A program made the position numbers and the translations under genes. A stretch of DNA of 6,338 nucleotides, taken from NCBI GenBank assembly GCA_041907145.1, contig JAYRHW010000232.1:1-6338 (forward strand), given 5' to 3'. How positions within the stretch are numbered: the stretch's first letter is position 1; each line of letters opens with the position of its first letter. Of this stretch, positions 6,016-6,338 are shown in pieces. Origin of the DNA: JAFLCA01 sp041907145. GTDB lineage: Bacteria; Bdellovibrionota_C; UBA2361; JAFLCA01. The notes beneath the pieces are model-generated. The model worked only from the letters and a program-made list of their open reading frames with translations, searched no databases and had not been told where the DNA came from.

Positions 6016-6338
6016 ATGAAGCGCATTGTTTTGGGGTCGGCAAAACTTCTCCTCGCACTTTGCTTAGCACCAGCCGCATACGCTGGAGGTGGACACGACC
6101 ATGGTCATGGACATGGTCACGGTGAACATCAAGAGCAGGAACCGGAGAAGGGACCGCATGGCGGCAGGTTGCTAAAGGAGAAGGGGTTCGGCCTTGAAAT
6201 CACGATCTTCGAGAAGGGGGTGCCTCCACATTTTAGGGTGTTTCTGTATCGCGATGAGAAGCAGATCGCTCCATCTAGCGAGAGCGTCACCGTTGAACTC
6301 ACACGATTTGGCGATAAGAAAGAAAGCTTTGAGCTCAA
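6016..6338 (+). CDS. RND efflux periplasmic adaptor, CzcB-like, His-rich N-terminus (3' end outside window)
   Basis: The first 107 codons of a membrane fusion protein that would link the inner-membrane permease to the CzcC-like channel. ATG 6016 is well placed: AAGGGA (6004-6009) lies 6 bases upstream and overlaps the TAA of the channel gene, so the two are translationally close and surely co-transcribed. Residues 1-23 are a signal peptide (KR, hydrophobic 4-18, cleavage after AYA). Directly after it comes a metal-binding His stretch (H27, H29, H31, H33, H35, H38, alternating with Gly and Asp), then GPHGGRLL at 46-53. The following segment (GLEITIFEKGVPPHFRVFLY) is characteristic of CzcB/HelB-like adaptors that carry an extra N-terminal domain before the lipoyl and beta-barrel domains. 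Those later domains and the permease gene should lie to the right. Full-length relatives have about 400 residues. The family is confident; the transported metal is not determined. Confidence 0.92.
   Translation, partial: MKRIVLGSAKLLLALCLAPAAYAGGGHDHGHGHGHGEHQEQEPEKGPHGGRLLKEKGFGLEITIFEKGVPPHFRVFLYRDEKQIAPSSESVTVELTRFGDKKESFEL

Noticed and set aside
6129..6338. Minus-strand open frame at the right edge
   Set aside because: It lies opposite the CzcB-like adaptor, which has a perfect ribosome site and family motifs.

Overview
The window looks like chromosomal or accessory DNA from a Gram-negative bacterium, probably a proteobacterium. It encodes a TolC-family outer membrane channel, a periplasmic adaptor and several proteins with Sec signal peptides. 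Base composition appears moderate, near 50% GC by eye. The species cannot be named from the sequence.

Left part (1-1034). A minus-strand gene enters from the left edge. It encodes an unrecognised exported protein starting at a GTG at 581 with a good Shine-Dalgarno and a plausible promoter upstream (620-649). About 450 bases upstream of it carry no intact gene. They do hold a perfect 9-bp inverted repeat (699-725) and a short minus-strand reading frame (801-986) that looks like a leftover piece of an RND efflux permease.

Middle (1035-3773). One large minus-strand gene encodes a secreted zinc metalloprotease of the metzincin type. It has a signal peptide, a probable propeptide, a catalytic domain with HEVGHVMGLDHD and a Met-turn, and a long beta-rich C-terminal tail with at least two similar modules.

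Divergent region (3774-4211). About 440 bases separate the protease from a plus-strand operon. They contain a 16-bp near-palindrome, a small undecided minus-strand reading frame, and a large imperfect inverted repeat (4095-4151) with TATAAT in its loop just upstream of the first plus-strand gene.

Right part (4212-6338). Three plus-strand genes form the start of a heavy-metal RND efflux operon of the Czc/Cus/Hel type: a small exported His-rich protein (CzcI-like in position and character), a CzcC-like outer membrane channel, and the first 107 codons of a CzcB-like periplasmic adaptor with a His-rich N-terminus. The inner-membrane permease (CzcA-like) would be expected just beyond the right edge. 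The His-rich proteins would bind or buffer metal in the periplasm, while adaptor, channel and permease export it. The protease and the left-hand gene have no evident functional link to the efflux operon. No tRNA, rRNA, CRISPR array or intact mobile element was seen.
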